DNA from: Phanerochaete sordida
Taxonomy: Eukaryota; Basidiomycota; Agaricomycetes; Polyporales; Phanerochaetaceae
Direction of reading: 5' to 3'
DNA: 64,000 bases
Assembly: GCA_019973155.2 (NCBI GenBank)
Contig: BPQB01000002.1
Span: 62,001-126,000 of the forward strand
In this document: positions 21,569 to 34,052 of the stretch, in pieces
How positions within the stretch are numbered: position 1 is the first letter of the stretch
How the letters are laid out: the number at the start of each line of letters is the position of its first letter
Made by a program: the position numbers and the translations under genes
The notes under the pieces: model-generated
What the model was told of the DNA's origin: nothing
Database searches by the model: none
What the model saw: the letters and a program-made list of their open reading frames with translations, nothing else

Positions 21569-23314
21569 ATGCATCCCTCGAGGTCCCTACACTCTACTAG
21601 TGAGCGTTCCGCTGATGTCGATGATCTACTCGTCAGAATAGTGAGGGAAACGTCAGTCATCTGAACCGAAGCGAGATGATGTGCTAACGACATATCGATG
21701 CAGGTCATTCAGTAATTACTACATCGTTGCTACCTGGGGTACAGGTCACGCACTTCTCGCATGTGGATTGACTCTGATCCTAGCTACAAAGCATGGCTGG
21801 TTTACGACCACCTCCTTACTCTGTCTCAGGAGGCTCGCTACATGTGGTGTAAGCCACTCAGCAGCGTATCTCTGCTGTTTTATATCAACCGCTACGGTGC
21901 TCTGGCTCTCCGCGCACTGGTGGTAGCTCAAGGCATGCTTGATCTTGGATCTGAACAGTCTTCGCTGATCACTGGCGACAAGGTGCGTAATCATCTTCGG
22001 TGGCATGTAGAGATCGCTCACAATCTGAATAGATGTACGTACATCGAGGGTACTCTTTGACGATTCCACTGAGGCATGCTTTGCGTCGACATAGCTGCGG
22101 AGGCTTATTGCGAGCAATCGAGGCGCTATCGCTACTCCTCGAAGTGAACCTGATAGGTACGCTCACGACCGTGGGCTGCTAGATGCGATTGACCACAACA
22201 TTCAACTTCTAGTTATCCTTGCGTTTCGAATATATGCGATTTGGGCATCACGTAAGGTAATGGCATACCTCGTCCTCCTCATGGGACTTGCACAAGCCGG
22301 CTTAGTTGTCGTGGGTGAGCCTCTTGGTTCTGCAATACACGCTCTCACCTCCGCTGCTGCAGTTCGCGGATATTCACACCGTCTCATATGCATGGAAATA
22401 TCCAGCTACAGGGTGTGCTGCATACAATGGACTAGGTCGTACACAGACGGGCACGTATGTCTTCATTCACATGTCCTACGTCGCAGATTTTGACGAAGGG
22501 ACAGACGTGAGTCAGAGAGTTGCCAAGCCTCTTCTGCACTCACCTTACACGTGCAGTCAGCTATGGAGTAATCGGGTCCACGGTGGCAGTCGATCTGCTG
22601 GTCCTTGCCCTTACCGTGATAAGAACGTTTTCGACATGGTTAAACCTCTCGAAGTTCAGCATGAAGGCCCAAAAATCGTTGAGTGAAGTTATCCTGCGCG
22701 ACGGTACGCAATCGCTTTCCTGCCCGGACGTGCTGCATTGACCTACCACCAGGAACGCTTTATTTCATGTACGTTCCGCTCGAGTGATTCCCAAGAGCTG
22801 ACTTTGATTGGTGTACCAGTTCTCTGCTTCTTCTGAATGTCGTGACAGTCCTCCAGATTCGTTTCACGGTGAGCTACCCACCATCAGTACCATACTTTAA
22901 ATAACATTACCTCTGTTGAAGAACGAATCGTCAAGTCGCGTTCTGGAAGAAGCGTGAGTGCCCACGGCAGCCCTCCTCCGCCAATTGGCTGACCTTCAGT
23001 GGAGCAGACTTAGTGCTACTTTTGCGTCACGATTTATGCTCAGCTTGCGCTCTGCGGCTGCTTCCCACGATGTCTCGCAAAGCGACACTAGTGATGCCAG
23101 GCAATCCGAATTCCCGGGGCTGAGATTCGTGTCCACCATAGCGGAAGACTTTGGTCCGACCCTCGACTTTGCTACCGACCTCGATACGGACAGCAATGAG
23201 ACCAATGAGGCGTCGAAGTCTGACTGCGGGTACATCGTGGAGCATGCTCGTGCTGTCCCGTCAGACGATCAATTAGATACGGTGGTGCACTCAACGATAG
23301 ATAACAAAGCATGA
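21569..23314 (+). CDS. DUF6533 multi-pass membrane protein, copy e
   Basis: The start exon MHPSRSLHSTSERS (21569) ends in phase 2 with GTCAGT. Then come SFSNYYIVATWG and the core AWLVYDHLLTLSQEARYMW, FYINRYGALALRALVVAQG. Further exons give CGGLLRAIEALSLLLEVNL, VILAFRIYAIWASRKV, a loop with YPATGCAAYNG, SYGVIGSTVAVDLLVLALT ending ILRDG, GTLYFM, LLLLNVVTVLQIRF, SSRVLEEA, and a tail exon with SRFMLSLRSA ending at 23314. Junctions are GT-AG and consistent. It is convergent with the peptide relic S7' and occupies the mirror position of gene a in the inverted duplication. Confidence 0.82.
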
Positions 23315-23699
23315 TGGACGGTTATATATCTATCCATAAACTGTCCTATTTCGTGACTTCGACGCGGTCAAAACGCGGCAAGCTTCTTTATGCAGGCAGC
23401 GAAGAGGAGCCTTGGTACGGATCTCACTCACGAGCACCAATGATACAGAATGAGTGGATACCTGCTTTCAGCCCAATCCCAGAACTACATGATACGTGAG
23501 GTAACTCGCGAAGAAAGATTACATAGCGGAGTAGGAACACAGCGATATAATGCTAGGGAGGGATCATGCCGCAGTGCCATCTGCAGTCCTCGTCCGCTGG
23601 GTCTGAACAGGCACACTGCTGGAGCCAGGCCCGTCTACTTTTTAATCAGCTTCTGATAGGTCCTGCGCCCGAAGGAAACGACCCGGCATCCGCACTCAC
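23315..23699. other. Gap between DUF6533 e and S7'
   Basis: From about 23485 the sequence matches the reverse complement of 1.86-2.08 kb. No gene is seen. Confidence 0.5.
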
Positions 23700-26000
23700 C
23701 TAATCATATCCTCCTGGGTGTAAGGCACAGCGGAGCGATATGCGTCCGTGGTACCTGTCTACGGCTCCGCTGAGCATATGCGTGCAACCGCCTGCTCTGG
23801 GCTCCTGAAGGACGGTGCTCGTCAATAACGAGATGGTTCAAGGGGCATATCAGCTCACATAGCAACTCGCGCCGCGACGGAGGTGATCAGCACCGAAAAG
23901 CCGACTGCAGCTGTAACACACCGTACAACGTTGCTCTGGGTGATACGCATGTTGACCGCAGGAAGGAAAGAGTGCGGTGCTAGTTTAACTTGTAAACTTG
24001 TTCTTATGAAGGCGTGCTGCTAACACTGCGGCTAACGACATAGAATCGAGAGTTTGCGGCTGGCAAGTGAGAAAAACAAACTCCCAGATCTCTCGTCCGT
24101 ACAATGATCGTGGACGGCGACAATTGGAATTGAGGACATTGGGAGGCTAACTCGATTGCCTCTACGCTGTGCAGAAGCGCTTGTGGGACTTCCAATCCTT
24201 GCGCTGACAGTCGTCGCCGCAGTATGCTACCTTCTTGCACCGGCTACAGACTAACGGTGGCTCTCTCGTGATCACCACCCTGCACGCAGCGCACCGCGAC
24301 AAGTCCGCCTCAACGCCATCCGTTCCCGACGAGCTGGATGTATCGGCGAGACGGCTGTTGAGGTCGTCCTTGAGCCCTTTCAGCTTTCCAGCAACGGATT
24401 CGAGGAACGACACCGCGAAGAGCGGCGAGAGTGCGACGCGGGTGACGTACGGCGCGAACGGCGCCCATTCGTCGTGCGCGCGGAACGCACCGCCCACCTT
24501 GCCCTGGCCGCACGCGCAGATCGGGATCTCGGCGTACTCTGCGACAAGGGGAATGCGCGCGCCGGGGGCACGGTACGCGCACTGCGGGGTGTGCACCCAT
24601 GTGCGGCAGTGCTCGACGAGGTTCGGAAGGAGGTGCTTCCACGCCATGCACTCGTCGTCGGTGACCATCACTTGGAGGATCTCGGGCGTAATTGCTGAGA
24701 TGGGCTGCATGAGCTCGGGGAGGACGCTGATGTGGACCGGAAGCACGTAGGCGTCTGCGACGATGGTGTGCGCGGCGACGTCGACGCGGAGCTCGGGGAT
24801 GAACAGTAGCGTGTCGACGCCACCGCGCGCAGCGAGGTTCAGGCCGACCACAGAGACTGGCTTTGGACCCTGGAAGCCAGAGGCGTGGACTACTATGCTG
24901 TGCAGAGAGTCCTTGACGTGGGCCAGCGTATCCATAGTTTTCGCCTCTCGCGCGCGCTGCTCGCGGTCGGAGAGTGCCAAGCTGACGTGGGTATTGAGCC
25001 AGCCGAGACGCTCTTTCGGGATACCAGAAGTCGAGAGAACGGGAAGTCGTTCGAGGTTGAGCCGATGGATGGCCCAAGGAATCGGGGTCTGGTGGTCCAT
25101 GGTTATCGGGAAGCGGGCTTCTACAGGTGTATCTGGATGACCCAAAAGACATGGCTCTGCGACGATCTAGCACACGCCTGTCAGCACTGTGTGGCCTTGA
25201 GCGTACTTAAACGCACCTCAATCCAGGCAGACTTGCGAGCCACTCGAAGTCTGGCCTTGGTCGCGTCCACTGGATACGGGAACGCAAACGTCTCTTTGTG
25301 CGCAGATCCGATGGAGACCTCGATCTCGGAAGGCCCCGCCTGCTTCGTCGTGACCGCAGTGTCCCTCGACGCCAGCACAGCCTTCGTCAGGACCTCGACT
25401 GCATCCAGCCTCCTCGTCATCTTGCCCACCTTCGCCCCGTCCACGGACAACGACACTGGGGCGGGCGTCGGCGGCGGTACGACCTGAGGCAGCTGCGGGA
25501 TCGCGGCCGAGACGCCTTCCGCGACGGTCGGCCGCTCGCGCAGGACATGGACCTGTTCCCCATCGCTAAGCGGCACATAATGAACCAACATCCGCGGCCC
25601 AAGCTTCTCGACGAGTACCGCAGAAGGCGAATGTGCGACGCTCAGGCGCACCTGCAGCGCAGAAGGGTCGACAGCCAGGATCGCCGATGTGACGCACACC
25701 GAGATGACGACGTCGGCACCGCCAGCCTTGCCCCGCGAATCCTCTTCGATGATCGCACGCTTGCATTCGCCGGTGCCGGTGACGCACAACGCGCCGAATG
25801 CGGCGTCGATCGACGCGAAGTAGTTCGAGCCCCGGTCACCGCCGCACAGGAGCTCAACGGCGAGCACCGGGTTTGGCGGGGCGTCCGGATCGTCGAGCGG
25901 GCTCAGCTTCGCGCACGGGACGACGAAGGCGACGCACACCACAGGCGGAACGGATTTCCATTCGCGAAACGGGCCAGACACCTTGTTCACGTAGAGGTGC
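23485..26000. repeat. Right arm of inverted segmental duplication (best conserved part)
   Basis: Reverse-complement partner of 1-2075. It covers the 3' half of DUF4470-MYND copy B, its 3' flank and the S7' relic. The left partner is cut by the window edge, so the arm extends further than can be seen. Confidence 0.8.
23700..23950 (-). pseudogene. Small peptide relic S7' (inverted copy of S7)
   Basis: The ATG at 23950 opens a 92-nt signal-peptide-like exon (MRITQSNVVRCVTAAVGFSV...) that keeps the GTGAGC donor lost in S7. Taking the acceptor equivalent to S7, exon 2 (23796..23700) stops after 62 aa in total. The Cys codons seen in S7 (CVPICC) are mostly replaced: only one remains of the cluster. 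So one copy keeps the splice site and the other keeps the cysteines. Either may be dead. Confidence 0.35.
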
Positions 26001-27852
26001 TGGTTGCCCGGGACGAGCGAGTCCGTCGACCAGACGCCAGCGAGGTGCAGCTACGTGACGAGGTCCTGGTAGTAGTTCATGCCGATCATGAGCCTCGTAT
26101 CGGCGCGGACGTGCTGGGCGAGCTGGTCGCAGACGGCAGACCAGTCTGTCGCGATAGTGTTCGCGAAGCTCCGCCGGGTGTAATGCACGCGTGATAGGGC
26201 GCGCACTTGCGATGTGGCTGCGGTGTGGCTCCGGGTATCTGGAACGGCTTCGTGCGCGAACATACGGAGGTAGACGCGAAAGAGAAGCGATGCGACGTCC
26301 GCGGGATCGAAGGCAACGGGGCGACATGGTCTGGCCGCGAACTGAGACGGACGCTTCCAGGTGAGCCGCTCGTGGTATTGCCTCCCCCCTTTGCCCATGT
26401 AGTAGCTCGCTAGCTCGTGAACGCCCGAGCGGGTGCCGCACCCCGCAAGACACGACGCCGGCGTGAGGTCGAAGAGGAGAGACACCGCGGTCACATCACT
26501 GCACAGGCTTGTAGCAAAGGACATGATGGGATCTTCGCCCGACGAGAGCAGCGATTCGGTATAGAGCGCCGCCGATGGAGATCTCTTGAGCAAAGGCGAC
26601 GTCGCGACGAGGACGTTGACAGTCCCTACATGGTCGCAGAGATTCGAGGTGTCTATGACATCGAATGTGAGGGGCGCGGAGCGGGAAGAGTAGTCCTCGC
26701 CGTCTAAGGACAGCAAAAGTGCCTTCCAAGCAGACACGCGAGGGAAGACAGAGGCATCGCTCTGCGCAGCCTGAAGCTGCAGCGCCTGGCATAACGCGAG
26801 CGCGTCGGCGACCACGACCCGGATTCGGAGCTTCGCAGGTCCACTTTGGATGCATTCGTGGAAGGCGGAGCACCACGCGAAGAACTGCTCTTGAACAGCG
26901 CGGTAGATTTGACCGAGTGGGGGTAGATTCGTCATGCTTGCTGTCGCAAAAATGGGGGCGAGGTGGAAGGCGGCGAGCGGATCGGTGCCGTGGTGAGGCA
27001 TGAAACCTTCGTCGCCCATGGCGTAGGCAAACGTGGGATTGACCTCCGTCGCCGCGTCGATGGCGCTGCGGGACGTGAACGTGGTGCCCGACTCCCAGAA
27101 TCGAAAGGTCGCCTCCCTGCACGATTCGAGAGCCTGTATTGCAACGGGGCCAGCAGAGCGGGACGCAGTGGGGTCGAAGGTGGTCTCCTTGTCCCTTCCG
27201 GTGTTCTTGAACCCTGCCGTGAACTTCGCGGTGAAGTCGGCGCGACGTGTAGGCGAGAAGGACTTGGTCTGCGCATAGAGCGTCCAGAGCCGATGAAGCT
27301 CGCGGAGGGTGTATGTGGTGCCGATGTCGATGAATTTGGCATATTCGGACTGGTTCCAGATTGCCACATTCCCGGATGCGTCGGACAGCTTCTGAGCTTG
27401 GTCGAGGAGCAGATTGGGCGAGCGGCCATCGAGAAAGAAATGGTAGAAGATATTCCAAAGCATTTGTGACTGTTTGATATGTTCTCCATCGGCAATGAGA
27501 GTGAAAAAAAGGACATTTCGAGCTGGAAAGTGGTCAGACGTAGATTGCGAACAGAGCAGATAACGTGCCAAGTACAGCTGCCTCGATATCGCAGCAGGTG
27601 AAGTCCAGCTTGCCCGCCTCTGAGAATCTCAACTTGAGCTACACGCCGTGAAATATGTATGAACCACGCACCACATTCCCCGCCTTCTCCACGCGCATAT
27701 ATCGAGTACAGCATGTTTCTGGGGTCACCACAGCCGAGTAGCAAGACATTGGCATCATCTTCAAGGGGAATGTGTTGGAAGAGCGACAAGGGCGATGTGT
27801 TTCCAATGGGATAGAAGAAGGGCTTCCAGGGCCAGTAGACGGTGTGCGCCAT
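24162..27852 (-). pseudogene. DUF4470-MYND zinc finger protein, copy B, one nonsense codon
   Basis: Exons are 27852..27672, 27619..27569, 27522..25217 and 25166..24162, with the same structure and phases as copies C and D. Residues 1-60 form the DUF4470 start (FFYPIGNTSP, LLLGCGDPRNMLYS). A 17-codon exon carries KLDFTCCDIE, then comes the long central region, then a C-terminal MYND finger (CAAC, CSRC, AYC, H-x3-C). A single TAG at 26053..26051 interrupts the frame after MNYYQDLVT, where C has CAG. Everything downstream is open and well conserved. Intron 2 begins GCACGT rather than GT, a rare but usable GC-AG type. It therefore looks recently inactivated, or a truncated product is made. Confidence 0.82.
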
Positions 27853-29329
27853 GGTGACCGCCTTTCGAAGCAGAGAAGATGGCCGTCAGGAGTTAAGGCG
27901 GAGGGCGAAGCGTACGCGACTATGACGTCGTAGACACCTTATCTGGACACTCTCAGCGAGCTCTTCAAACGGCTGGAACAGAGCTGTATTGAAGAGACAT
28001 AACTTCTCGGAAGGTACGCCTACAGGCTTTCTATCCAGGTGTGCACAGAAACAGAGGGGGATCTGAGGGGAACTGTGAGGATGCTGCGACGAGCATACCC
28101 CAATCGAATCGTCATGACTCGACAGATACGGGCGTACAATGAAAGGAACATGATATTCAAACAACGTAACGTACGCGGGACGCCTGACGGTCGTTGGGCT
28201 TCTACATGCTCCCTGCAGTTCCCTGCGACAATCCACCTTTTCCAGCCTACGACTTCCAGCCTTCGTCTCCTCTGCGACATGTAATGCAGAACTCCAAGTA
28301 TGTGTCGAGGCCTCCAGACAGTCTACCGAGCAAGAGTCGAAGAACGGTGTGAGGAAGCGGAAAAAGCGAGGGCTGAGCGAGGTCGTCGTGGCGGTTCAAG
28401 TTGGGCTGCAGGCCAAATTCGGCAAGCGTCTCTCCCCCTTCGTGGCGCTGCATCCACGTGGGAACCATGCGACGGAGACGCCTCGCACCCTGCAGGGCGG
28501 GTCTGCCATCCTGACTGCCGCGTTCCAGCCCACCGGCCGGTCATATCGCATAATATCACTACGCTGCACCGCACGTATACAGGCCCAGGTCAGTCCTACC
28601 TCTGTGATTGTGCATGTTCTCGTGCTCAAGATATCACAGCTCTAGCGCGATCCTGCGCGAGTTGTGCACGAGGGCCCCGGAGCGCGAGGCCTGCAGATAT
28701 CCCAACCGGAAGCGGCATTGCAGTTTTCATTGGCCAAGAAGCGGCACATACCCATCGTTCGAACTAGAGCGACTATCATTCAAGTGCGTCTACGTCTTTC
28801 TGCGCGACCTTCAAGGCTTACGGCTCTTCGCAGCGAATCCTAGGGTACGCAGAAAGAAGGCACTGAGGATGGTATCTTGCCGCGCTTTTTCAGCTCATTT
28901 CTTTGCCATGCAACAGGGTACAACACTAGTGCTTTTACGCTCGAGCGCGGATCCTCGTGAATGCCAGCAGGTGCACACGCATATCACCAGGAACGCGGGA
29001 TCCGAGGCATCCCTGTGCACTCTCCGAGTCGCATTTCCCCTACGTGCCGAGTCTTTCGGGCTATACGAGCGCTGTCCTCGCCGCTTGACCCTCGGTCAGC
29101 CGAGAATGTTGCGCTCATCTTGATGTGAACACAATGGGCGGTCGTCGGCAGAGGCAGTGCGCACACGTGTCCGTCGCACGTATAACACCCGGTTTTGTCC
29201 CCAGAAATAGCTAACACGTCGCTCCCTACTTATTCTTTGACCATACTCTGCTTGTGAACTCAAGTACGTCTCTGGGCGATTCAGACACGACTGTCGATTC
29301 TGACCGCAGGATACATTCGACGTGCAGCA
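27853..29329. other. Gap between DUF4470-MYND B and F-box relic
   Basis: Upstream region of copy B, then ~1.1 kb without a supported gene. A 171-codon frame at 28608-29123 (+) has no family signature. Confidence 0.4.
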
Positions 29330-30845
29330 ATGCATCTCTGCCTGACCATCAGCGAGGTCTTGGAGATAATAGCGGACCATATCTACGACCCTCCAGTGGA
29401 CCGCGCAGGCGTACTTGTACCCATGGCACTCGTCTCTTGCGCGTTCCGAGACGCCGCCCTGAGCGTCGTGTGGAGGGACCTGGACAACCTTTCCGTCATC
29501 TACTATGTGCTTCCGGCGCGTGTACTCAGCAAAGTCAACGATCTCTATGTATGTGGCGTCGTCTTGTCTGAGGATTTGGTGCTCATATCAGCAAAGGCCG
29601 TTACGCAGCCACTTAATGACGAGGAGTGGCGGCGGTTTTTGTGGTATACTGCGAAGATCCGCTCCATTGGCTCAGTCAGCCCGTACCACATTATCCAGTC
29701 AAAAGTCGTCAACATCGGCCTAGACTGGGACTCGATCATGAAATACCATCCTGGGGATCGCCTCCTCCCAAACCTCGAAGCCGTTCATTACTCAGAGATC
29801 TCGACGCCCGGATCAATTCCACCGTACATTAGACCCCCGCTCAGAGAGCTGACGATCAGATTTCCAGAGCCCTGGGACGCCACTCCTCTCCTGGAAGCCT
29901 TTCGCTCGTGTGCGGGGACCATGACGTATTTCGAATATTCGCCACCCAGCCTGCCTAGAGCACCAGTCGAAGCCGAGACACTACAGGCCGAGCGTATTTC
30001 CCAAGCCATCTTATTATTCGAGAACCTCCGGACTTTGATCGTTCCCGAACTCGTCCCAAAGGCCATTCGCCATCTGCAGTGGATTCTCTGTCTTCGCTCA
30101 TGCGGCTTACGACTCGCCTTCCTGAGACCTTCTGTACACCGTTCAACCTCCCGTTCTAGTTCCTGTACTACCTAGAATTATCGTACGAGTCCTTGGACGC
30201 GGCACCTCTCATCAGCTTCCTAACCCGCATCGCCGCGCCCGGACTTGCGGAGCTCAACGTTACACAGACCAGACGTGGTCCTCCGACCGCACCCTCGCCC
30301 GCAGGCACGCTCGCGCTCCTGCCCCTCATCCCAAAATTCACCGCACTCCGCTCGCTCACCGTCCTCGCGCACCACAGCGAGCACTTCTCTCTCCACGAGC
30401 TCTCACAGCCTGGGCGCGCCCCGCGACGACGCCGGACGACCTCGCCGCCATCATCGGCACCTGGCCGCACATCGCGACGCTGCGCCTCGGCGACGACGCG
30501 CACGACGGCGCGTCGGCTCTGCAGCTCGAGGATCTGCGTCCCTTCGCGCTGCGCTGCGCGCACCTCGAGGCCCTGGGTCTGCGCGTCGCGGGCGCCGGCG
30601 AGGCGGATTACAGTGGGGAGGGAGTCCCGGCTGGGGAGTCTCAGTCGGGCGTGCGGTGCCTCTGGCCCGGCGCGCGCACAGGCCCGGGAGCGTGTCGCGG
30701 CGCGGTGGGGTACATACAGTCGTTGTTCCCGGATGCGCTCGTGCGTTCGTTGGCGTCGGACAGGACGGGTGATGAGGCGTGGAGGGCTGTGAATGGGGTG
30801 ATGGCATATCAGGAGGGAGATGACCCGGAGAGCTATCATCCGTGA
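29330..30845 (+). pseudogene. F-box/LRR-like protein gene, frameshifted
   Basis: The N-terminus MHLCLTISEVLEIIADHIYD with ALVSCAFRDAALSVVWRDL matches the F-box-like start of the genes at 57982, 60535 and 62612. These read H-x-C-L-x-I-S-x-I-V, then L-x-C-x-x-F-x-x-x-A-L-x-x-x-W. The equivalent short intron can be placed in frame near 29550-29597. The leucine-rich body follows to IRHLQ (~30077), where the frame shifts. A stop follows at about 30157, and a second shift near 30400 is needed to reach the conserved end (DDLAAIIGTWPHIATLRLGDD, then YIQSLFPDAL). Family members would be substrate adaptors of SCF ubiquitin ligases. Two frameshifts and a stop argue for a pseudogene. Confidence 0.6.
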
Positions 30846-31082
30846 TTGGGATGGAAGGAGCTCGGGCGATAGACTCAGGTTCAGGCCTTGTCGGTGGTCT
30901 GTCGCGGGGTGTATCGGATGCAAACGAAGCGCATCCTGCCTCCGAGGCTCGAGACCGATTCCTGAGCCCTATGTTGGACTCGTGCGATACGCAGATGATC
31001 ATACAGATGATGTACATTTTCCGTAGCCACATGAGTTTCAAGCAAGACCCTTCGGAATCTGTCACTGTGTCAATTTACACAC

Positions 31083-32371
31083 TCACTCGGCCATCGTGCC
31101 CTCTTCCTGTCGAAGGCGCTCAAGCCTCGGCTCGAACTCTTGTAGCAGCGCCTGTGAAGCATCCTTGGCTATGGAGACGAACTGGCTGGTGCCGTTTGCT
31201 TCGACGATCCGGCGAAGAAGCGTACACCAGTCGGTAAGCTCCATATGTGCATGAGATGGCGTGTCCCGACGCGACGCAGAGTGGCTGGTACCTTCTCTGT
31301 GCCAAGCGCCCGGTCAAGAGGCACCGAATATGCCCAGGTTCTGCGCATGTCCGAGTCCGAGTCCCGGATGTGTTCTACGAGCTCGTGTATCCTGTTGGCA
31401 TTCGGCTAGGGAGCTGTTCAGCTGTTCCTGTGGCAAAAGAGTAATACAACGGCACAAACCCATATCAGAGCATCCAGGTCATCGCATCTTCCAACTGCGA
31501 CCGCGTCCACGCACTGTGTCCACTGGAGGATCAGTTCCGTCGCATACACGTCATATTTGTAGACTGTACCACTGCATCAGCGGACGTCTCTGTCGCCAGG
31601 AATGAAGGGCTCACATATGACCTCTTCGACCCGTGCCTGATCGACCTGCTTCAGGAGCACGCTTCGAAACGCGTCCGGGAGCTGCAGAACGTCGTCGGGA
31701 GCATCAGGCGCAGGCACACTCATCGGATGGCGGCTCTGGAGTTCCTGCAGCTCTTCGATGTCCGAAAAGAGGCGTAGGTGTACGCGATTGAACCTCTTGC
31801 GGTGCTTGAGGTGCAGGACGGCACGGTAGGCCCTTCCAAAAGCGCATCGTGAAAGAGGAAGCGTTGTACCCAGCTTCCAGATCCGCGACATCTCCATTGA
31901 CGCCGACGCGCTGTACACTAGGCTGCGCAGCTTCCGGATCCAGGAAAGCTCGATCCATGGGTTTTCTTCTAGGCTGGCGCAGTGCGTGACAGTCAATGAC
32001 CTGAGGGATGACGCGGCACAGCGTGGACAGACCTCGCGCGTGTATCGGGACTGCTTTCGCGGAAGGGGATACTGAGCGCCGCAGAGAGGACGTGGAGCGT
32101 GATCTGGTAGAATTGGCGAGAGACGAGGAGGAGCGACTCCGCGACATCTGGGCGTTCAAGCCGCGTAGTAGAGGCCTGCACCGAGTGAGTACACGACTGC
32201 AGTACATATGATACCACATACCTCGATTTCCACAGCACAGAACGGAAGACGAGCTCGTGCCTCTCGTCCGAGAAGAAGGCTGTCGAAGTGCTCCGCCAGC
32301 GCAACGGAAAGGATGTTGTGGACCATTTCCACCGGGAGCCAGCACACGCTCGCGCCTGCCGCAGGGATCAT
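31083..32371 (-). pseudogene. F-box-like protein gene, probably broken
   Basis: The start MIPAAGASVCWLPVEMVHNIL resembles an F-box (LP.E....IL). An intron with GTATGT and GTGCAG ends lies at the end of that exon. Exon 2 gives LERPDVAESLLLVSRQFY, then changes frame near 32030 into a clear continuation (LRSLTVTHCASLEENPW, LRSLVYSASASM). Towards the end, readable segments are ILQWTQCVDAVAVGRCDDL, and ELTDWCTLLRRIVEANGTS through RLRQEEGTMAE at the stop (31083). At least one frame change is not explained by a good intron. It could be a gene with poorly placed splice sites rather than a pseudogene. Confidence 0.45.
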
Positions 32372-33168
32372 AAGTATTGTCCTGGCGATTCGTGCTAAGC
32401 GCTAAAGTCAGTTACAACAGGTAAGCCGACGGGGCTGACGTCGAAACGCCGACGGTCGTGGTCGTCGGGGTCAAAGTCACAGCGGGAGCGCGGCGGACGT
32501 TGCCTCGTGGCACTGGCGATTCGCCCAGCGTCCTCCAGGCACAGGTCACGGAGCGGCCGCACCGTGCCCCCGAGACCGACTGTTTCCATCCGTGGAACCC
32601 CGACGATTGCCCGGCGTCTCCCGCCACGTGGGGCGCGCAAGACGCGCTTCGCCCTGCCGTCGCCGTCGTCCGCATCGGCCCTCCTCACTCACTTCCACCA
32701 TCTCCATCTCAGAGGTACACCTCTTTCCCGAACGACACACTAGCTCAAAAGATGAGAGCGGCACCAAAGGCGGCTGAGGGTCGGGTGCGAGAGGTAGGTT
32801 GGCGCGGGCGGCGGCTGTCGGCGGTTAGTAGGGAGGGGTGAGTGCCGGTGCGTGATGTTTGTTCTAGCATTACACAGGATTTCTTGGCTGACTTCTTGCT
32901 CCTTACTGCATAGCAGGCTATGGGTGCTCGGTGCCAGCAGCCCATTCGGTGAACCGAGCCCCGGTCGAGCTTTGTCTTAGCTTTGTCCTAACTTCTCCTA
33001 CTCCAAGTTCTCGCGTCGACAGGAATAATGACATACGCCTCTAATCAGGAGATCCAGCCGTCAGCCTCGATCCGAATACATTAAATATAGAGAAGAGTAT
33101 GGTCATCTGCCATCCATCTCTCCTAGGTACCGCCCCCCGTCGCGCCCAGGCTGCTGCGTGGCGTGCGC
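32372..33168. other. Gap between F-box relic and peptide array
   Basis: GC-rich, open on both strands, with no coherent product. The last 250 bp are less GC-rich. Confidence 0.4.
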
Positions 33169-33544
33169 CTACAGACTATCGCCACTCCGCACCCTGGGCG
33201 GGAGGCAGCACAACCTGCACCCGTCATTGATCGTCTTGCAGTTTCCACAGCACTGCTTGCAGCACCCTCGGTTCTTATCCTGTCTACACCACGCGAACAT
33301 CCACTGAGTCTACAGAAAGCAGCGAACGACGTCGGACGCACCCGTTGCACAGGCAGATCGGCGCTGCGCCTGCCTCCGCGCCGTACTGCATGTCAAACGC
33401 TGCGGCCCGGGCTGCTGCAAGAGTTGCGCTGTGAGTGCTACGGTGGATCTGCGGACTGGCTGGTGCTTACGAGGTGTTGTGCGCCAGGGTCTGGCCCAGA
33501 AGTGATAGCGCCACGGCGGCGGCGGCGGGTGACACGTTGACCAT
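33169..33544 (-). CDS. Small cysteine-rich secreted peptide S1 (splicing uncertain)
   Basis: Exon 1 (33544..33471, 74 nt, phase 2, GTAAGC donor) encodes MVNVSPAAAAVALSLLGQTL and AHNTS, a signal peptide very like S2 and S3. Downstream, AAFDMQYGAEAG matches FGAKYGGVDALG of S2. A further stretch reads GCCKQCCGNC and then GCRLCC, the paired-Cys end of the family, before a stop at 33169. The exon-2 acceptor that keeps all of this in one frame is not obvious, so S1 may be diverged or disabled. It is the first of three tandem units. Confidence 0.42.
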
Positions 33545-34052
33545 AGGAATGTAGGCGAGTGATGAATGTGGATTTAGGTGAGGATGAACCGAACAGGGGT
33601 GCGAATAGTGGGCACCTCTCCGTGGTGCTGACCACGGCTAACTATTCGTGTGCAAGCCCTCGGGCTGACTGGCATAGGGCTAGATCCTGCTGGGTCAATC
33701 CTCGGCTGGCATTAACCACGGCGGATGCAACTCTATACGGACAGCAGAACCGCCCCGTCCGAACTTCAGGAGGCTGGCGGGATGCATATAGCGCGCCCTG
33801 CGTCGATCGGACGCCAACGCTGACCGTATCTCTAGCGGCGCCCGTGGAACGCGTTGAGAAGCCTGTCAGACCACAGCGCACGACGTCGCGCTGCTCATGT
33901 CCTCATAACGGTGTGTCTCCTCGTTATCTGCACGTCGAATTGCCATGCACTCGACGTTGGTACTTGAAGAACCGAACGACAAACAACGGGACGTAGACAC
34001 TGGGAATGCAACGCGACCACACCAGCTCCCGCGACGCAGCCCCAACACCGAA

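Noticed and set aside
24235..27469. Several plus-strand open frames opposite DUF4470-MYND copy B
   Set aside because: They mirror coding exons of B and have no independent family signal.
28608..29123. 171-codon plus-strand open frame before the F-box relic
   Set aside because: Mixed composition without domains or paralogues in the window.
32458..32841. GC-rich plus-strand open frame between F-box relic and S1
   Set aside because: Open in several frames at once with biased composition and no homologue in the window.
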